A stretch of DNA of 64,000 nucleotides from an archaeon (GCA_024276825.1 JAJRWI010000010.1:1-64000); one strand, 5' to 3'; positions 41,510 through 51,348 are shown, counted from the first letter of the stretch. Translations and numbers: made by a program. The notes: generated by a model from the letters alone, not told the origin.

Positions 41510-42484
41510 TCATATGGGAGGCTTGTGCGTCTTCTTATATTCATCACTTGCTTTGGTCCAATTAATGAATTCGTCATTTGGGGGATACTGTTGGTACAAT
41601 AGCCGGCGCCTGGCCTCAAGGCATTCAATTTCCTTGTCAGCAAGTTCAGCCAAGGTAACAATCTCATGGCCATCTTTTAAAGCACTCTTTACTGGCTGTA
41701 GCCATGACACCCACTCCGTAGTTCGCAGTAGATGATGATCTATGGCAATTAAGGGCACGCGAGTTGCAATGTTTACTATAGACCTCTTTGCTATTATTTT
41801 CAGTGATTCGTTGAAATTATTCAGATAGATTGGAGGACCACCCATGATGACAAGATCCGGCTGCTGCGACAGGATGTAGTTCAAGGTGAGTTTTGAAACA
41901 GGACCCTGCACATCAGGTGCGAACATTATACGCGTGTCTTCATGCGTTATTGTTGTAGCAATCACATACCCAAGACGGCTACCCTCAATACCATGCGGAA
42001 GTGGAGAGGAGTACTTGATAGTTGTAGAGCCAAACTCGAAGGTCTTGGCATCCGCCCATTGAATCGATTCCACAACATCCTTCACATCATTTTCAAAAAA
42101 GTGCCCTCTTCTCCTCTGCGATGGATTGATCCTTTCGCGGTTGTCTTTAGCAAATACCACTTTTCCCTCAAACATTCTCTGTAGTTCTTCAAGTGAACTG
42201 AAATTATAGCAAAAATTGGTGAAACCAGGTCTGACATGATCGTAATGATAATGACTGATTGAAAGAATGTCGGCGGTTCTTGCCCATACAAATATCTGAT
42301 TGAGTATGTCCATAAGGCGCCTGTATTCGAGGGGATGAGGTTCAAGACCATGTCGTTTGGATAGAGCGGCTGAGGGGTCAAGAAGGACTGAAACATCAGG
42401 CGTTTTGATGAAGGTACAAAGTGATCTTACACCGAGACTCTCTGACCCAACGGGAATGACCTCGATGTCATTAATCTTCAACAT
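41510..42484 (-). CDS. UPF0282-type metallo-beta-lactamase-fold hydrolase
   Basis: A 324-residue protein with the metal motif SISHYHYDHVRPG (HxHxDH), a later MFAPDVQGP with the bridging Asp, and AIDHHLLRT near residue 250. The order and the LLDPSAALSKRHGLEPHPLEY start are those of the UPF0282 family (COG2248), a group of conserved archaeal hydrolases of unknown substrate. It abuts the stop of the Nudix gene directly, and the two are probably co-expressed. The start is ATG 42484. Confidence 0.88.
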   Translation of the reverse strand: MLKINDIEVIPVGSESLGVRSLCTFIKTPDVSVLLDPSAALSKRHGLEPHPLEYRRLMDILNQIFVWARTADILSISHYHYDHVRPGFTNFCYNFSSLEELQRMFEGKVVFAKDNRERINPSQRRRGHFFENDVKDVVESIQWADAKTFEFGSTTIKYSSPLPHGIEGSRLGYVIATTITHEDTRIMFAPDVQGPVSKLTLNYILSQQPDLVIMGGPPIYLNNFNESLKIIAKRSIVNIATRVPLIAIDHHLLRTTEWVSWLQPVKSALKDGHEIVTLAELADKEIECLEARRRLLYQQYPPNDEFINWTKASDEYKKTHKPPI

Positions 42485-42979
42485 CTAGACCTCGCGATAA
42501 TAGTTCAGATGATAGCCCGTGCCATCACTGACAAGTTCTGCCTCGAACATGGCGACATTGTTGATGCCATTGATGTAGGATCTGAACATCTCCCAGTCGG
42601 AAGGGAGGAACTGGTCCTTGAGTGAGAAGACCTCATCAATTGTGAAGAGCGCAAGTTCACCTTCACGATTTCCCTTCTGAAATGATGTAATGGATGCCGT
42701 TCCAAGGAAGATGAGAAAGTGTGCAAGCAGATTATCTTGGTTGTCAACAAGGCGCTCTGTGATAAGCCCAAGGTATTTGTAATCAGCAACATTGGGAGCA
42801 CCGGTCTCTTCTATCACTTCTCTTTTGGCAGCTGGACGTATATGCTCCCCTGTTTCCACTTTGCCCCCAACAAGACTCCAAAGACCCTCATATGGAGGTT
42901 TGTTTCTTTTAATGAATAGGTATTTGCCATTGCAGTTGAGAATGGTTATCACAATTGGAACCATTTTACTCATTATCAT
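42485..42979 (-). CDS. Nudix hydrolase
   Basis: A 164-residue pyrophosphohydrolase. The Nudix box is complete at about residues 39-61: GGKVETGEH, then a spacer, then REVIEETG, fitting GX5EX7REUXEEXGU. The start MVPIVITILNCNGKYLFIKRNKPPYEGLW places the family's first strands right before it. It may remove damaged or excess nucleoside diphosphate derivatives; the substrate is not readable. It is directly upstream of the UPF0282 hydrolase with no gap. The ATG at 42979 or 42964 (MVPIV) may be the start. Confidence 0.92.
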   Translation of the reverse strand: MIMSKMVPIVITILNCNGKYLFIKRNKPPYEGLWSLVGGKVETGEHIRPAAKREVIEETGAPNVADYKYLGLITERLVDNQDNLLAHFLIFLGTASITSFQKGNREGELALFTIDEVFSLKDQFLPSDWEMFRSYINGINNVAMFEAELVSDGTGYHLNYYREV

Positions 42980-43055
42980 GACTCCGCAGTATTATGAGCT
43001 CTCAATAGCGGGTCAAGATTAATAGTCATTTCCAATGAATAGATGATGAGGAATA

Positions 43056-44513
43056 TTGAAAATCATGATAGACGAGGATGTTAGAAAGCAGGTCTTGGCA
43101 GAGATCTCACCCACGCAAGAAGAGATTGAGCATCAGAGTAGAGTTATTTCAGTCATCACCAAGGCAATCACTGACAAAGCCAAGGAGATTGGCCAATCAT
43201 ATGTGATTATTGAGCCACAGGGATCAACAGGTATCAAGCAGACTCAACTGAGAGGTGCTGCAGATATAGATCTCTTTGTTGGCCTAGACCCCACCGACTA
43301 TGAAGACATCATAGAACGACAACCAAAAGTCAGGAAGAAGAAACTGTGGGGAGTCTTCAACCAACTCATTGATTTATGGTTTATGCCAGCCATGAGTGCA
43401 GTGGGCGCATTAGACATCAAGAAGACATATTCTGAACACCCATATCTATCATGTGTGATTGATGGACTAGATATTGACATTGTGAGTTATTTTCATTTGT
43501 CAAAAGATGAACTTCTGAAGAAAGGACCAATCACTGCTGTTGATAGAACTGTCCATCATTCAAGGTATGTTGTTGATAGATTGACTGATGAGAAACGCGA
43601 GAATGTGAGGATTCTCAAGTCATTTGTAAAGGCATGCTATACTTATGGTGACACTTCAGCTATTGGAAAAAATGGCTTTACTGGATATGCTCTTGAATTG
43701 ATATCCATTGATTCAAAGTCTATCGATGATGCATTTTTGAAGTTGTTCAATCTTGATGGTTCTCCGATTGACCCAAGAAAAAGAAGCCTGAGAGAACTCA
43801 GAGCAATCCCAGCATTTAGAGATGATCTTGTCTTTGTCATCGATCCTACCGACTTGAATCGGAATGTGACATCAAGCCTTGACCCTCGATCATATCATTG
43901 GACAAGAGTGATGATAAGGCGACTGGAGAAATATCTGAAAGCGGGCAATAAAGAGGGTGCAGTGGACATTCTACTGGAAAGACCAATTCCTACAGACCCA
44001 CCCCCAAGGGGTTTGACGCGTCATCTTCGCGCATTCGAGTTTCATTCTGATGGGTCGTACCATTATACCATTGTTCGAGATAAATTGTATCGTTTTGCAA
44101 GGAAAATGACGGGCGAACTCATGAGAGAACCGACAGGTGAGCCTCGATTTGGAAGGACCATCTTTGAACTCTATTTTGAGGGTGATGAGTTCGCACTGGG
44201 GGTCTATGTGGAAAAGCCAGAGATCCCAGAGAGATATGAGAGAAGAGGGCCTGCGCTGAATCTTGAGCGAGCGGTTAATGAGTTTAAGCGACGAAATCCC
44301 GACTATTTTGAGAGAGATGGCTATGTCTGGGCCGTTAAAAAAAGAAAGTGGACATCCGCATGGAGCTTGATTGAAAATCTACTCAATAAGAACAAAATCA
44401 AGGGCGTGACATCTGTGGAACATAGTGGGGTGGTTTCTGCCAGGTTGTTGTATGTTCTTTCAAACTGTATTATCCCCTTGGAACTTCATCAAGGGCAATT
44501 AGAAAGAGATTAG
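43056..44513 (+). CDS. cca: CCA-adding tRNA nucleotidyltransferase (archaeal class I)
   Basis: Adds or repairs the 3' CCA of tRNAs without a template. The 485-residue protein shows QGSTGIKQTQLRGAADIDLFV, i.e. the nucleotidyltransferase GS motif and the DxD catalytic pair (split here by a short insertion), a third Asp in LDIDIVSYF, and the conserved HHSRYVVDRL neck. The tail domain at 330-440 (FEFHSDGSYHYTIVRDKLYRFARKM) is typical. The reading frame opens with TTG at 43056, but ATG 43065 (MIDEDVR) is equally likely. It is divergent from the Nudix gene and followed by the deacetylase gene. Confidence 0.94.
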   Translation: MKIMIDEDVRKQVLAEISPTQEEIEHQSRVISVITKAITDKAKEIGQSYVIIEPQGSTGIKQTQLRGAADIDLFVGLDPTDYEDIIERQPKVRKKKLWGVFNQLIDLWFMPAMSAVGALDIKKTYSEHPYLSCVIDGLDIDIVSYFHLSKDELLKKGPITAVDRTVHHSRYVVDRLTDEKRENVRILKSFVKACYTYGDTSAIGKNGFTGYALELISIDSKSIDDAFLKLFNLDGSPIDPRKRSLRELRAIPAFRDDLVFVIDPTDLNRNVTSSLDPRSYHWTRVMIRRLEKYLKAGNKEGAVDILLERPIPTDPPPRGLTRHLRAFEFHSDGSYHYTIVRDKLYRFARKMTGELMREPTGEPRFGRTIFELYFEGDEFALGVYVEKPEIPERYERRGPALNLERAVNEFKRRNPDYFERDGYVWAVKKRKWTSAWSLIENLLNKNKIKGVTSVEHSGVVSARLLYVLSNCIIPLELHQGQLERD

Positions 44514-44546
44514 TACGATGACGCAATACCGTCTGTGTGAGTTGCG

Positions 44547-45614
44547 GTGAGTAAGATAATTTACATCTCTGATAAGAGGACAAACGAGCATGCTTCACCA
44601 TTTCCAAAGCCTAATCTCGAGTCCTTTGATCGTCCAATCAGGACAGAAATGATAGAACGATATCTTGAAGAGAGAGGGGTCTTTAAGAGAGTGCCCAGAA
44701 TTACACCAAGAAAGGCGTCAAAGGAGGATGTGTTGGTTGTTCACACACCATATGTTTATGATTCTGTCAGACTCATGTCCGAATTGGGTAGTGGACAATT
44801 GGGAGAGGCTGCATATGCCAGTCCAACACTATTGAGGGATGCTCTCTCTGCCGTGGGAGGCGCCATTACAGGTATTGAGAAGGTCACAAAGGGTGATGCA
44901 AAGTATGCTCTATCGATAATGAGACCCCCGGGCCATCATGCTTCAACCTCGACCCCATCAGGACTTTGCTATTTCAACAATGCTGCAATTGCTGTGAAAT
45001 ATGCAGTCAATAACCTAGGAGTGCGCAGGGTTTCAATCATTGACATTGATGATCATTTTGGTAATGGCACCTCAGAGATATTCTATGCGGACCCAGATGT
45101 GCAATTCATCAGTATTCATGAGTACGACTATGTCAACTTTGGAACGGGCCATTTTGAAGAGATGGGATATGGAAATGCTATTGGCACGAATATCAATGTC
45201 CCACTTATTGAAACAGCATCAAACAAGACCTATGGAGAGGTCATGAAGAAGATAATTACTCCTGCAGTATCAAGATTCAGACCTGAGATAATAGTCATAT
45301 CGGCAGGCTATGACACACATTATTCAGACCCTGTAGGAAACATGGGTGTGGATTCAAGGACTTATTGGGCATTTGGAAGGCTTGTTGATGGCCTTGTTTC
45401 AAAGTACAATATGAAGGGATCACTCTGGGTTCTGGAAGGAGGCTATAACCCCTTTGCACTAGGACCTTCAATTGAAGCCACAATTATTGGCCTAGAAAAT
45501 GGAGAGCAACCACGACTTCAAGACCAAGCAGATCTTAGCATTGATAGAAATGTGTATGAGATGAACCATGAAGTGATTGAGAAAGTCTATGAAACTATCA
45601 GTCCATACTGGTGA
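44547..45614 (+). CDS. Histone deacetylase-family amidohydrolase
   Basis: A 355-residue zinc deacetylase of the arginase/deacetylase fold. Landmarks: MRPPGHHAS (His130-His131 catalytic pair), SIIDIDDHFGNGTSEIFY with zinc ligands Asp168 and His170 (family DxDVHHGNG, here DIDDHFGNG), VISAGYDTHYSDP (third zinc Asp) and LEGGYNP (active-site Tyr). All catalytic residues are present. Substrates in prokaryotes include acetyl-polyamines and acetylated proteins; the target is unknown. The start is GTG 44547. It sits between the CCA enzyme and eS26 on the same strand, with 33- and 73-base gaps. Confidence 0.93.
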   Translation: MSKIIYISDKRTNEHASPFPKPNLESFDRPIRTEMIERYLEERGVFKRVPRITPRKASKEDVLVVHTPYVYDSVRLMSELGSGQLGEAAYASPTLLRDALSAVGGAITGIEKVTKGDAKYALSIMRPPGHHASTSTPSGLCYFNNAAIAVKYAVNNLGVRRVSIIDIDDHFGNGTSEIFYADPDVQFISIHEYDYVNFGTGHFEEMGYGNAIGTNINVPLIETASNKTYGEVMKKIITPAVSRFRPEIIVISAGYDTHYSDPVGNMGVDSRTYWAFGRLVDGLVSKYNMKGSLWVLEGGYNPFALGPSIEATIIGLENGEQPRLQDQADLSIDRNVYEMNHEVIEKVYETISPYW

Positions 45615-45687
45615 AGTACGGCGCGATAATTAACGTTTTAAGTAAAATCTGTGGGAACGCACAAGAAGCAATTCGGTGGAAGTAAAA

Positions 45688-45972
45688 GTGGCAAAGAAGA
45701 GAAAATCTGGTGGCCGAAGCAAGGGCTCTTCTGGAAAGTCAGGCACTGTTCAGTGCTCGTCTTGCGGAAGAATAGTCCCAGCTGATAAGGCCAAAAAGTT
45801 CACAAGAAGAGTTTCAGCTGTCGATCCACAGTTGGCAAGAGAACTTCGAAAGCAGGGAAGTTTCATTCCTGTCAGAAGAGTCACGCAATATTATTGCGTC
45901 AGCTGTGCTGTGCACACTGGTAGAGTCCAAATAAGACAGGCCAGTGAGAGAAAACAGAAAGGAAGACGCTAG
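45688..45972 (+). CDS. rps26e: Ribosomal protein eS26
   Basis: A small-subunit protein at the mRNA exit region. The 94-residue basic protein has the eS26 zinc finger: CSSCGRIVPADKAKKF and YYCVSCAVHTGRV, with Cys-x-x-Cys pairs, between Lys/Arg-rich ends. The start is taken at GTG 45688 (VAKKRKSGG), eight bases after GGTGG; an upstream in-frame GTG at 45676 adds four residues. eS26 occurs in eukaryotes and in some archaea including Asgard and crenarchaeal groups. It is followed by TrmY 74 bases on. Confidence 0.95.
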   Translation: MAKKRKSGGRSKGSSGKSGTVQCSSCGRIVPADKAKKFTRRVSAVDPQLARELRKQGSFIPVRRVTQYYCVSCAVHTGRVQIRQASERKQKGRR

Positions 45973-46046
45973 AAAAATACACGATGAACGATAGCAAGTC
46001 CTCAATCCGGAAAGAGTGAGGAATGTAAGTCTAGCTGGTACTCCAA

Positions 46047-46640
46047 ATGTCACATTTCACAGAATTGCTCAGATTCATTCTTGTCATGCCAGAAACTCCC
46101 ATATCTGGCGACTTCATATTAAAGGACCTGCCTAGTTCGGGAAAACGTATTGACATTCTGTGCAGGACTCTGGCTGCGTGCTTTGACTGGGCGCCTGAGA
46201 TATGGCCAAAGGAAAAGCTGGAAGTAATGGCAGTTCTAATGAATAGCATTACTCTCAAATTCAGAATGCCCCCAAGACTGCCTCTCAATGAGGTAGAGTG
46301 GGCCAGTGATATACAAAGGTCTCTAAGGGGGAGTCCTCCAGAGTATATTACTATTAGCCATGAAGATCTTAATGAGGCCATATCACACATCAAGACAGAG
46401 GGGGGTCAGATCTGGGTGCTAGAAGAGAATGGTAAACCCATGCATATTGTTCGAAGCCTAAAACCAGCAGTTAAGAATAGTTTTATGTTGGGAGACCATA
46501 AAGGCTTTGATGAATACTCTGCAGGATTAATAAAAGAACACAATCTAAAGACAATATCATTGGGCAAAACTAGCTACTTGGGCAGCCATTGCGTAGCCGC
46601 AGTGATTGCCAGAATGGAGAGGCTGTTGACAGATGAGTGA
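46047..46640 (+). CDS. trmY: tRNA pseudouridine(54) N1-methyltransferase TrmY
   Basis: Methylates N1 of pseudouridine 54 in the tRNA T-loop using SAM. The 197-residue SPOUT-fold protein has the family order: RFILVMPETPISGDF near the start, LCRTLAACFDW, LKFRMPPRLP and the SAM-binding knot with FMLGDHKGF and SLGKTSYLGSHCVAAVIARME. The start is ATG 46047. It overlaps the PadR-type regulator by 8 bases and lies downstream of eS26. Confidence 0.93.
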   Translation: MSHFTELLRFILVMPETPISGDFILKDLPSSGKRIDILCRTLAACFDWAPEIWPKEKLEVMAVLMNSITLKFRMPPRLPLNEVEWASDIQRSLRGSPPEYITISHEDLNEAISHIKTEGGQIWVLEENGKPMHIVRSLKPAVKNSFMLGDHKGFDEYSAGLIKEHNLKTISLGKTSYLGSHCVAAVIARMERLLTDE

Positions 46641-46980
46641 AAGGGACCCCCCGTTGGATTCAAAGGCGGTAAAGCGCCTAATCAAGAAGATGACTAAAGA
46701 GATGCTATGGATCTATATTCTCCGCCTATTGCAAGAGAGACCTCATTACGGCTATGAGATCAAAGAACTGATATCAAGACGTTTCAATTTCTCTCCCGCA
46801 ACAGTGAGTGGTTATGCCATTATTTACAAACTCAAGACAGACGGGCTTATTGAGGAGCAGGAGTCAGAAGAAGCCCCGAGGAAATATTATGCCATTACTG
46901 AGAAAGGTAGAAAGGCCATGATTGTGGCAAAAGAGTTTCTGTCCAACACAATGAATACCGTCTTCGATCTAACCGAGTAG
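46633..46980 (+). CDS. PadR-family transcriptional regulator
   Basis: A 115-residue winged-helix protein: MLWIYILRLLQERPHYGYEIK for the first helices (the LxxLxxxPxHGYEI signature), FNFSPATVSGYAIIYKL for the recognition helix and KYYAITEKGRKAM for the wing. The C-terminal helix should mediate dimerisation. PadR proteins are usually repressors of transport or stress genes; no obvious target is adjacent. It overlaps trmY by 8 bases and is likely translated with it. Confidence 0.93.
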   Translation: MSERDPPLDSKAVKRLIKKMTKEMLWIYILRLLQERPHYGYEIKELISRRFNFSPATVSGYAIIYKLKTDGLIEEQESEEAPRKYYAITEKGRKAMIVAKEFLSNTMNTVFDLTE

Positions 46981-47007
46981 TAATGTTGCATGAGTTATTG
47001 AGTATTG

Positions 47008-47703
47008 TTATTGACTCTCGGCAGATGTCCCATTATTAATCATTTTCTGGGCATATCTCAATCTCTGAACCACTGTAATATGCGAAAGTATGCCAACTAT
47101 TACTATGCAGAGAGTAAGGATATTGACAATGTTTAGGGATACAAGCCAGTCATTAATGAGAGCTGGCAAGTATAAGGAGTAGCCAATCCAACCATCAATT
47201 GGATCAATCGATAATAAAAGTATTCCAGCAATTGTCAGAATGAGCTTCTCTTGACGTTCTGCAATACCCACTGTGCAACTCTCCAATCCGCCAACTGATT
47301 CGGCTTTGGCCCGTGTAAAGCTGGCCATTATCATACCAAACAGTGTAAAGTAGCCCCATTCCCAAGGAATGAATTTAGTGGCCGATGTCATGGGTCCCAA
47401 CATCAGACCAAACATGAAGATGAACTCAGCATATCGATCAAGTGTGTGATCGAGTGTCGCACCAAATGGGGAGCTTAGATTGGCTGCTCTAGCAACAGCA
47501 CCATCAAACATATCCATGACGATTGTCAGAATCATAAACACAAGTCCTATGATAAGACTGCCCAGATAGAAGTAGTAAGCTGAAATCAATGCTACAAGAA
47601 CTGTGAGAATTGTGATCTTATTCGGTGTTATTCCGGTTCTTGCAAGTGCTCGTCCCACTGGCATCATTACCTTTTGATATCTTTCTCTGAGCTGTCCTAA
47701 CAT
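47008..47703 (-). CDS. CDP-alcohol phosphatidyltransferase (archaetidylinositol-phosphate synthase-like)
   Basis: A membrane enzyme moving a phosphatidyl or archaetidyl group from a CDP-lipid to an alcohol. From ATG 47703 it is 231 residues with about six helices. The active-site pattern D(x)2DG(x)2AR(x)8G(x)3D(x)3D is complete: Asp64, Asp67-Gly68, Ala71-Arg72, Gly81, Asp85, Asp89. The longer frame to 47829 overlaps lysS and is not used. With the inositol-1-phosphate synthase at 34.6 kb the acceptor may be inositol phosphate, but serine or glycerol phosphate cannot be excluded. It is 82 bases downstream of lysS on the same strand. Confidence 0.9.
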   Translation of the reverse strand: MLGQLRERYQKVMMPVGRALARTGITPNKITILTVLVALISAYYFYLGSLIIGLVFMILTIVMDMFDGAVARAANLSSPFGATLDHTLDRYAEFIFMFGLMLGPMTSATKFIPWEWGYFTLFGMIMASFTRAKAESVGGLESCTVGIAERQEKLILTIAGILLLSIDPIDGWIGYSLYLPALINDWLVSLNIVNILTLCIVIVGILSHITVVQRLRYAQKMINNGTSAESQ

Positions 47704-47785
47704 GGTTGATACTTCCAGATTGCTAGCTGGTAGCGCACCATCGGCCAATTTGGTCTGTCTAATAAAGATACTGAGTGAGGCGCTT

Positions 47786-49450
47786 TTATAGAACGCTTGA
47801 TATTCTATCAGCAACCCACCTCTGCCCAAGCATCTTTATGAATGGCGCTAGACGCGGCCCTGACTTTCGAGATATCAGAATCCTATATAGGACCATAAAT
47901 GCACGACGTTCCTTCAGACCGACTGCACGAGCCTCCTCAAAAACAGCAGACTGAAGTGTGTCCTCATCAAGGTCCTTTTCTTGCAGCACATCCACTATGC
48001 GTTTCAGGAATTCCTTATCAGTGTCTGTCAATGTCGCACGAATCTCATCGGGAACTCTGTCAGGGACATCAATTCTGTCGTTCTTTGAGCCGAACAGCTC
48101 AACCCAGCGCCGTGCCCGATTAAGTCGTTTCACTATATGATTATCTGTCTCCTCAGTTAAAGTGTCAATATTATGTTGTTTCATGATCACCTCGCGTGAT
48201 CGTTCAAGTACAATCTCATGTCCGAGTATGCCTTCCAATTGGGACATCACAATGGCGTACTTGAATGGTAGCTTGGGAGGGCATTGAGCAGAAGGTTCGC
48301 CAACAAGAGTTAGGGGATAAACAAGTTTGACTAATTCTCTGTATTGGCCATCAGCCTTCTCAAGGCCATAGTATATTCTCTCAAACCGTTCATATTCATC
48401 AATCAGATCGGGAAGCCGTTCTGGTTGGATGTTTATCGCCCTTGCAAGGTCTGTTCGAAGCATGAAGAATCGATAGAGTTCAGGAGGAGCAATCTCTGCC
48501 CATAAATGAGGGACAAACACTATCCCTTCAGATGTGCTCATATCGCGGCCCCCAATCCTGACCCATTCATAGGGGACTTTAACAGGACCGTCCCACTTGA
48601 ACACCCTCCGGGAGATCTCAAGACCAGTGTCATAGGATCCTCCTTTGACAGCATGATCTTTGCCAGCAGGTTCACATGTGACGCTCAATATATACCACTT
48701 CGATGGCCAGTCTACACGCCATACAAGTTTGATCCGAACATCCGTGAGGGGCAATGTGTCAGAATGTCCACATGCATGGCATGTGAATGAAACAAGGTCA
48801 TTCTCAGGATCATATACAGTGACTCGATTCGGTCTTATCTCACCCTTGACCCCAGATTGGAGATGGCCGCATTTGGGACAGACCACTGAGGCAGGATACC
48901 AGTTCTTCATTGATTGAATATATTTCTCGCGCTGTTCATTGTTGAAGTCGCGCCCTACATAGTCAATCATAATCTCTCTGATAACCTCAGTGTTCTTTAG
49001 ACAGGTTCTAACAGCCTTACGCATCTCGGGGGTTTCATAGATTTTGGATGTCCAGACCACCTCGGGGTCAACCCCAAATTCCGGGAAGGTTTCAATCAGT
49101 TCGTTTGCCCAATGAGCGCCGTAGCTCTCGCAACACCCAAATTCATCAGGCACATCGCAATAGGGAATGCCAACCCAATCTTCAATCTTGAGCGACACCG
49201 ACTTGGGAAATGATCGCACGGGGTCATAGTCGTCCACAACAAACATTGTCTTTGCCCGTTTTCCCAGTTTAACGAGCTCTCGTTTAATCACATCACTTAT
49301 TATCAGTTCACGCATGAAGCCGATATGAATACTACCACTTGGGCTTTTTCCCGAGCTGATGATATATTCATCAGCATCACGCTCTAGGACTCTGTTAACA
49401 ACTTCTGATATCCAGTGAATTGAGAGCTCTTCGTGGGCATCGTCTGTCAT
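47786..49450 (-). CDS. lysS: Lysyl-tRNA synthetase, class I
   Basis: Charges tRNA-Lys; the class I form is typical of archaea. SGKSPSGSIHIGFMRE holds the HIGH-type motif (SGSIHIG), GGRDMSTSEG is the KMSKS-equivalent loop, and CPKCGHLQ with CHACGH forms the zinc knot between them. The C-terminal helical anticodon-binding domain reaches the end. The start is placed at ATG 49450 (MTDDAHEEL), which follows GAGGA by six bases; another ATG at 49462 adds four residues. The length of 554 is normal. It follows the ABC permease gene with 47 bases between and precedes the CDP-alcohol transferase. Confidence 0.95.
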   Translation of the reverse strand: MTDDAHEELSIHWISEVVNRVLERDADEYIISSGKSPSGSIHIGFMRELIISDVIKRELVKLGKRAKTMFVVDDYDPVRSFPKSVSLKIEDWVGIPYCDVPDEFGCCESYGAHWANELIETFPEFGVDPEVVWTSKIYETPEMRKAVRTCLKNTEVIREIMIDYVGRDFNNEQREKYIQSMKNWYPASVVCPKCGHLQSGVKGEIRPNRVTVYDPENDLVSFTCHACGHSDTLPLTDVRIKLVWRVDWPSKWYILSVTCEPAGKDHAVKGGSYDTGLEISRRVFKWDGPVKVPYEWVRIGGRDMSTSEGIVFVPHLWAEIAPPELYRFFMLRTDLARAINIQPERLPDLIDEYERFERIYYGLEKADGQYRELVKLVYPLTLVGEPSAQCPPKLPFKYAIVMSQLEGILGHEIVLERSREVIMKQHNIDTLTEETDNHIVKRLNRARRWVELFGSKNDRIDVPDRVPDEIRATLTDTDKEFLKRIVDVLQEKDLDEDTLQSAVFEEARAVGLKERRAFMVLYRILISRKSGPRLAPFIKMLGQRWVADRISSVL

Positions 49451-49497
49451 GTTAATCCTCATGACTAGACAAGTCTGTTCTCTAAAGAAGATTACTC

Positions 49498-51348
49498 TCA
49501 AACTGAGAATTCTGAAACTCTAAGATCAGTTCTACTACTAAAGACCATGTAAACAGGAATTGCTGCCAGCACAACCACTACAACCAAAGCTATTGCCATC
49601 AATGCCATTGATAGTGGTAGGAATACAATTGATGGTACTGCGGCTTCTGGAACAAGGAGGTAGACACTGAAAAGGGTTGCAGCGAATATCGCGGGTATGC
49701 CCGATGCCATTCCAATCCCCACGCCTTCTGCAATCATGGTCTTTGCAATGAACGAGGGCTTGGCACCCACCGACCGCATTATTACATAGTCTCGGAATCT
49801 GCTAAAGACAGACACTAGAATGTAGTTCATCAGACTAAGAAATGAACTTATCAGAGCAATGACGGGGAGAGGCATCAGTAATGACCAGAAAGACCGGATT
49901 GTTAGTATATTATGCTCTAATACATCATTTTGCAGATAAATGCTAAGATTCCATTTAGCTGCCAAGGCTTCCAACTGAGAGATATAGGCTTCCGAGTACT
50001 CCTCTATCTGAACCAGGAGTAAATTGGTCCCCGACACATCCCAATAGTCTTGCATGTCCTCAAGAGGCATCAGTGCAACCATGCCACCATTTAGAATATC
50101 AAAAGCGATTCCCTGAACATGAATGGATTTGCCGCGTATCCCGAAGCTCTGAATAAGAGGGTCATCAAAATAATTCAGTGCAAATTCACCGCCGACCCAC
50201 GCCTGGCCATGATCATCGATCTCGAGTCCTTCATAATACCAATCGGACAAGGTCTCATTCCAGTTTAGACCAACAATAAGAGCAGATCCGTTTCTTGTTT
50301 GTCCCACCAGTTCATATTGCTCGAGAGTAGGATTCCACACACTCACTTGGTTCTCCACGAACTCTTCATAGGCAAGAAGTCGTGACTCTGTCTGTGTCAC
50401 CCAGTATAGTGATTCGACTTGATCAATCAGTTCTGGTGGTATCATATGTTCATTCTCAAGAAAATCAAACGAATCATTAACAGGGTTACCCGTAAGAGAA
50501 TAAGCATCATAGTATTGTTGTAGTAAGGAGGGGTTGCCAATGGCGACAATATTCTGACCCATGGAACGTATCACATAAGCATCGGTGGTTGTTTCAACAA
50601 TTCCACCGCCAATCCAAAGAATAGATGCGAGAGAGATACTGAAGAACAGTGCAAGCATGACTCTTTTCGTGCCTTTAACGCGACGACCAGTGGCCTTAGA
50701 TGCGATTCTGAAGGATATTCCGAATCCATCAAGAAACCCGTGTTTCTTCACACGTGTGCCAAGATCTGGATTAAGGGCTTTGAAGGGGGTCATATTGACA
50801 AGTTCATACAATGGCTTCTGAGCTGATATATATCCAGTAAACAGAAAGATCACAGTCATGACAATTATCTGCAGGAGTGGAAATTGAAACGTGAATGTGA
50901 TAGACGGTATCATGAAGGCCAGCCAAATCAGGCCTAATAGGTATATCAGCACGCCTATGGATATTCCAAGAATAAGGCTTAGGACAAGAACAATCATTGC
51001 CTGGGCCATGAAATGATCGAATATTGTGTCCATTAACGTTCCGATGGACTTCATTAGGCCAATATCTTTTCTTCTGTTTAATATCTCAGTTGATAGAGTG
51101 CTGGATATTACAACAATTCCAAGAAGAATAACAAGAAAGAGGACAGACCAGATGAAGGTTTCAAAGAAGACTCCAAGGGCAGAGCTCATAGCCCCAGATG
51201 TGAGAACACTTGTGACGTCCAAGAGCAGGTTGCTGAACAGGAATAGAAATGTGGTTGTTGCTATGACAGTGATTAAGGAGAGAAGAGTCATTGAGGTATG
51301 GAACGGGCGCCTTTTGAGATCAGTAGATGCATAGTCTTGTTCACTCAT
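49498..51348 (-). CDS. FtsX-like ABC transporter permease
   Basis: A 616-residue membrane protein with two FtsX cores, each of three to four helices. The first has VVISSTLSTEILNRRKDIGLMKSIGTL, the second FSRFRDYVIMRSVGAKPSFIAKTMIAEG, the paired motifs that name the MacB/FtsX group. Between them, residues 240-460 form a large extracytoplasmic domain. An N-terminal helix (LSLITVIATTTFLFLFSNLLL) precedes all. It overlaps the ATPase gene by 8 bases, and the two should form an exporter or mechanotransmission complex. The substrate is unknown. The start is ATG 51348. Confidence 0.92.
   Translation of the reverse strand: MSEQDYASTDLKRRPFHTSMTLLSLITVIATTTFLFLFSNLLLDVTSVLTSGAMSSALGVFFETFIWSVLFLVILLGIVVISSTLSTEILNRRKDIGLMKSIGTLMDTIFDHFMAQAMIVLVLSLILGISIGVLIYLLGLIWLAFMIPSITFTFQFPLLQIIVMTVIFLFTGYISAQKPLYELVNMTPFKALNPDLGTRVKKHGFLDGFGISFRIASKATGRRVKGTKRVMLALFFSISLASILWIGGGIVETTTDAYVIRSMGQNIVAIGNPSLLQQYYDAYSLTGNPVNDSFDFLENEHMIPPELIDQVESLYWVTQTESRLLAYEEFVENQVSVWNPTLEQYELVGQTRNGSALIVGLNWNETLSDWYYEGLEIDDHGQAWVGGEFALNYFDDPLIQSFGIRGKSIHVQGIAFDILNGGMVALMPLEDMQDYWDVSGTNLLLVQIEEYSEAYISQLEALAAKWNLSIYLQNDVLEHNILTIRSFWSLLMPLPVIALISSFLSLMNYILVSVFSRFRDYVIMRSVGAKPSFIAKTMIAEGVGIGMASGIPAIFAATLFSVYLLVPEAAVPSIVFLPLSMALMAIALVVVVVLAAIPVYMVFSSRTDLRVSEFSV

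Noticed and set aside
47704..47829. 42-residue extension of the CDP-alcohol transferase
   Set aside because: It overlaps the end of lysS, and the family start fits the ATG at 47703.
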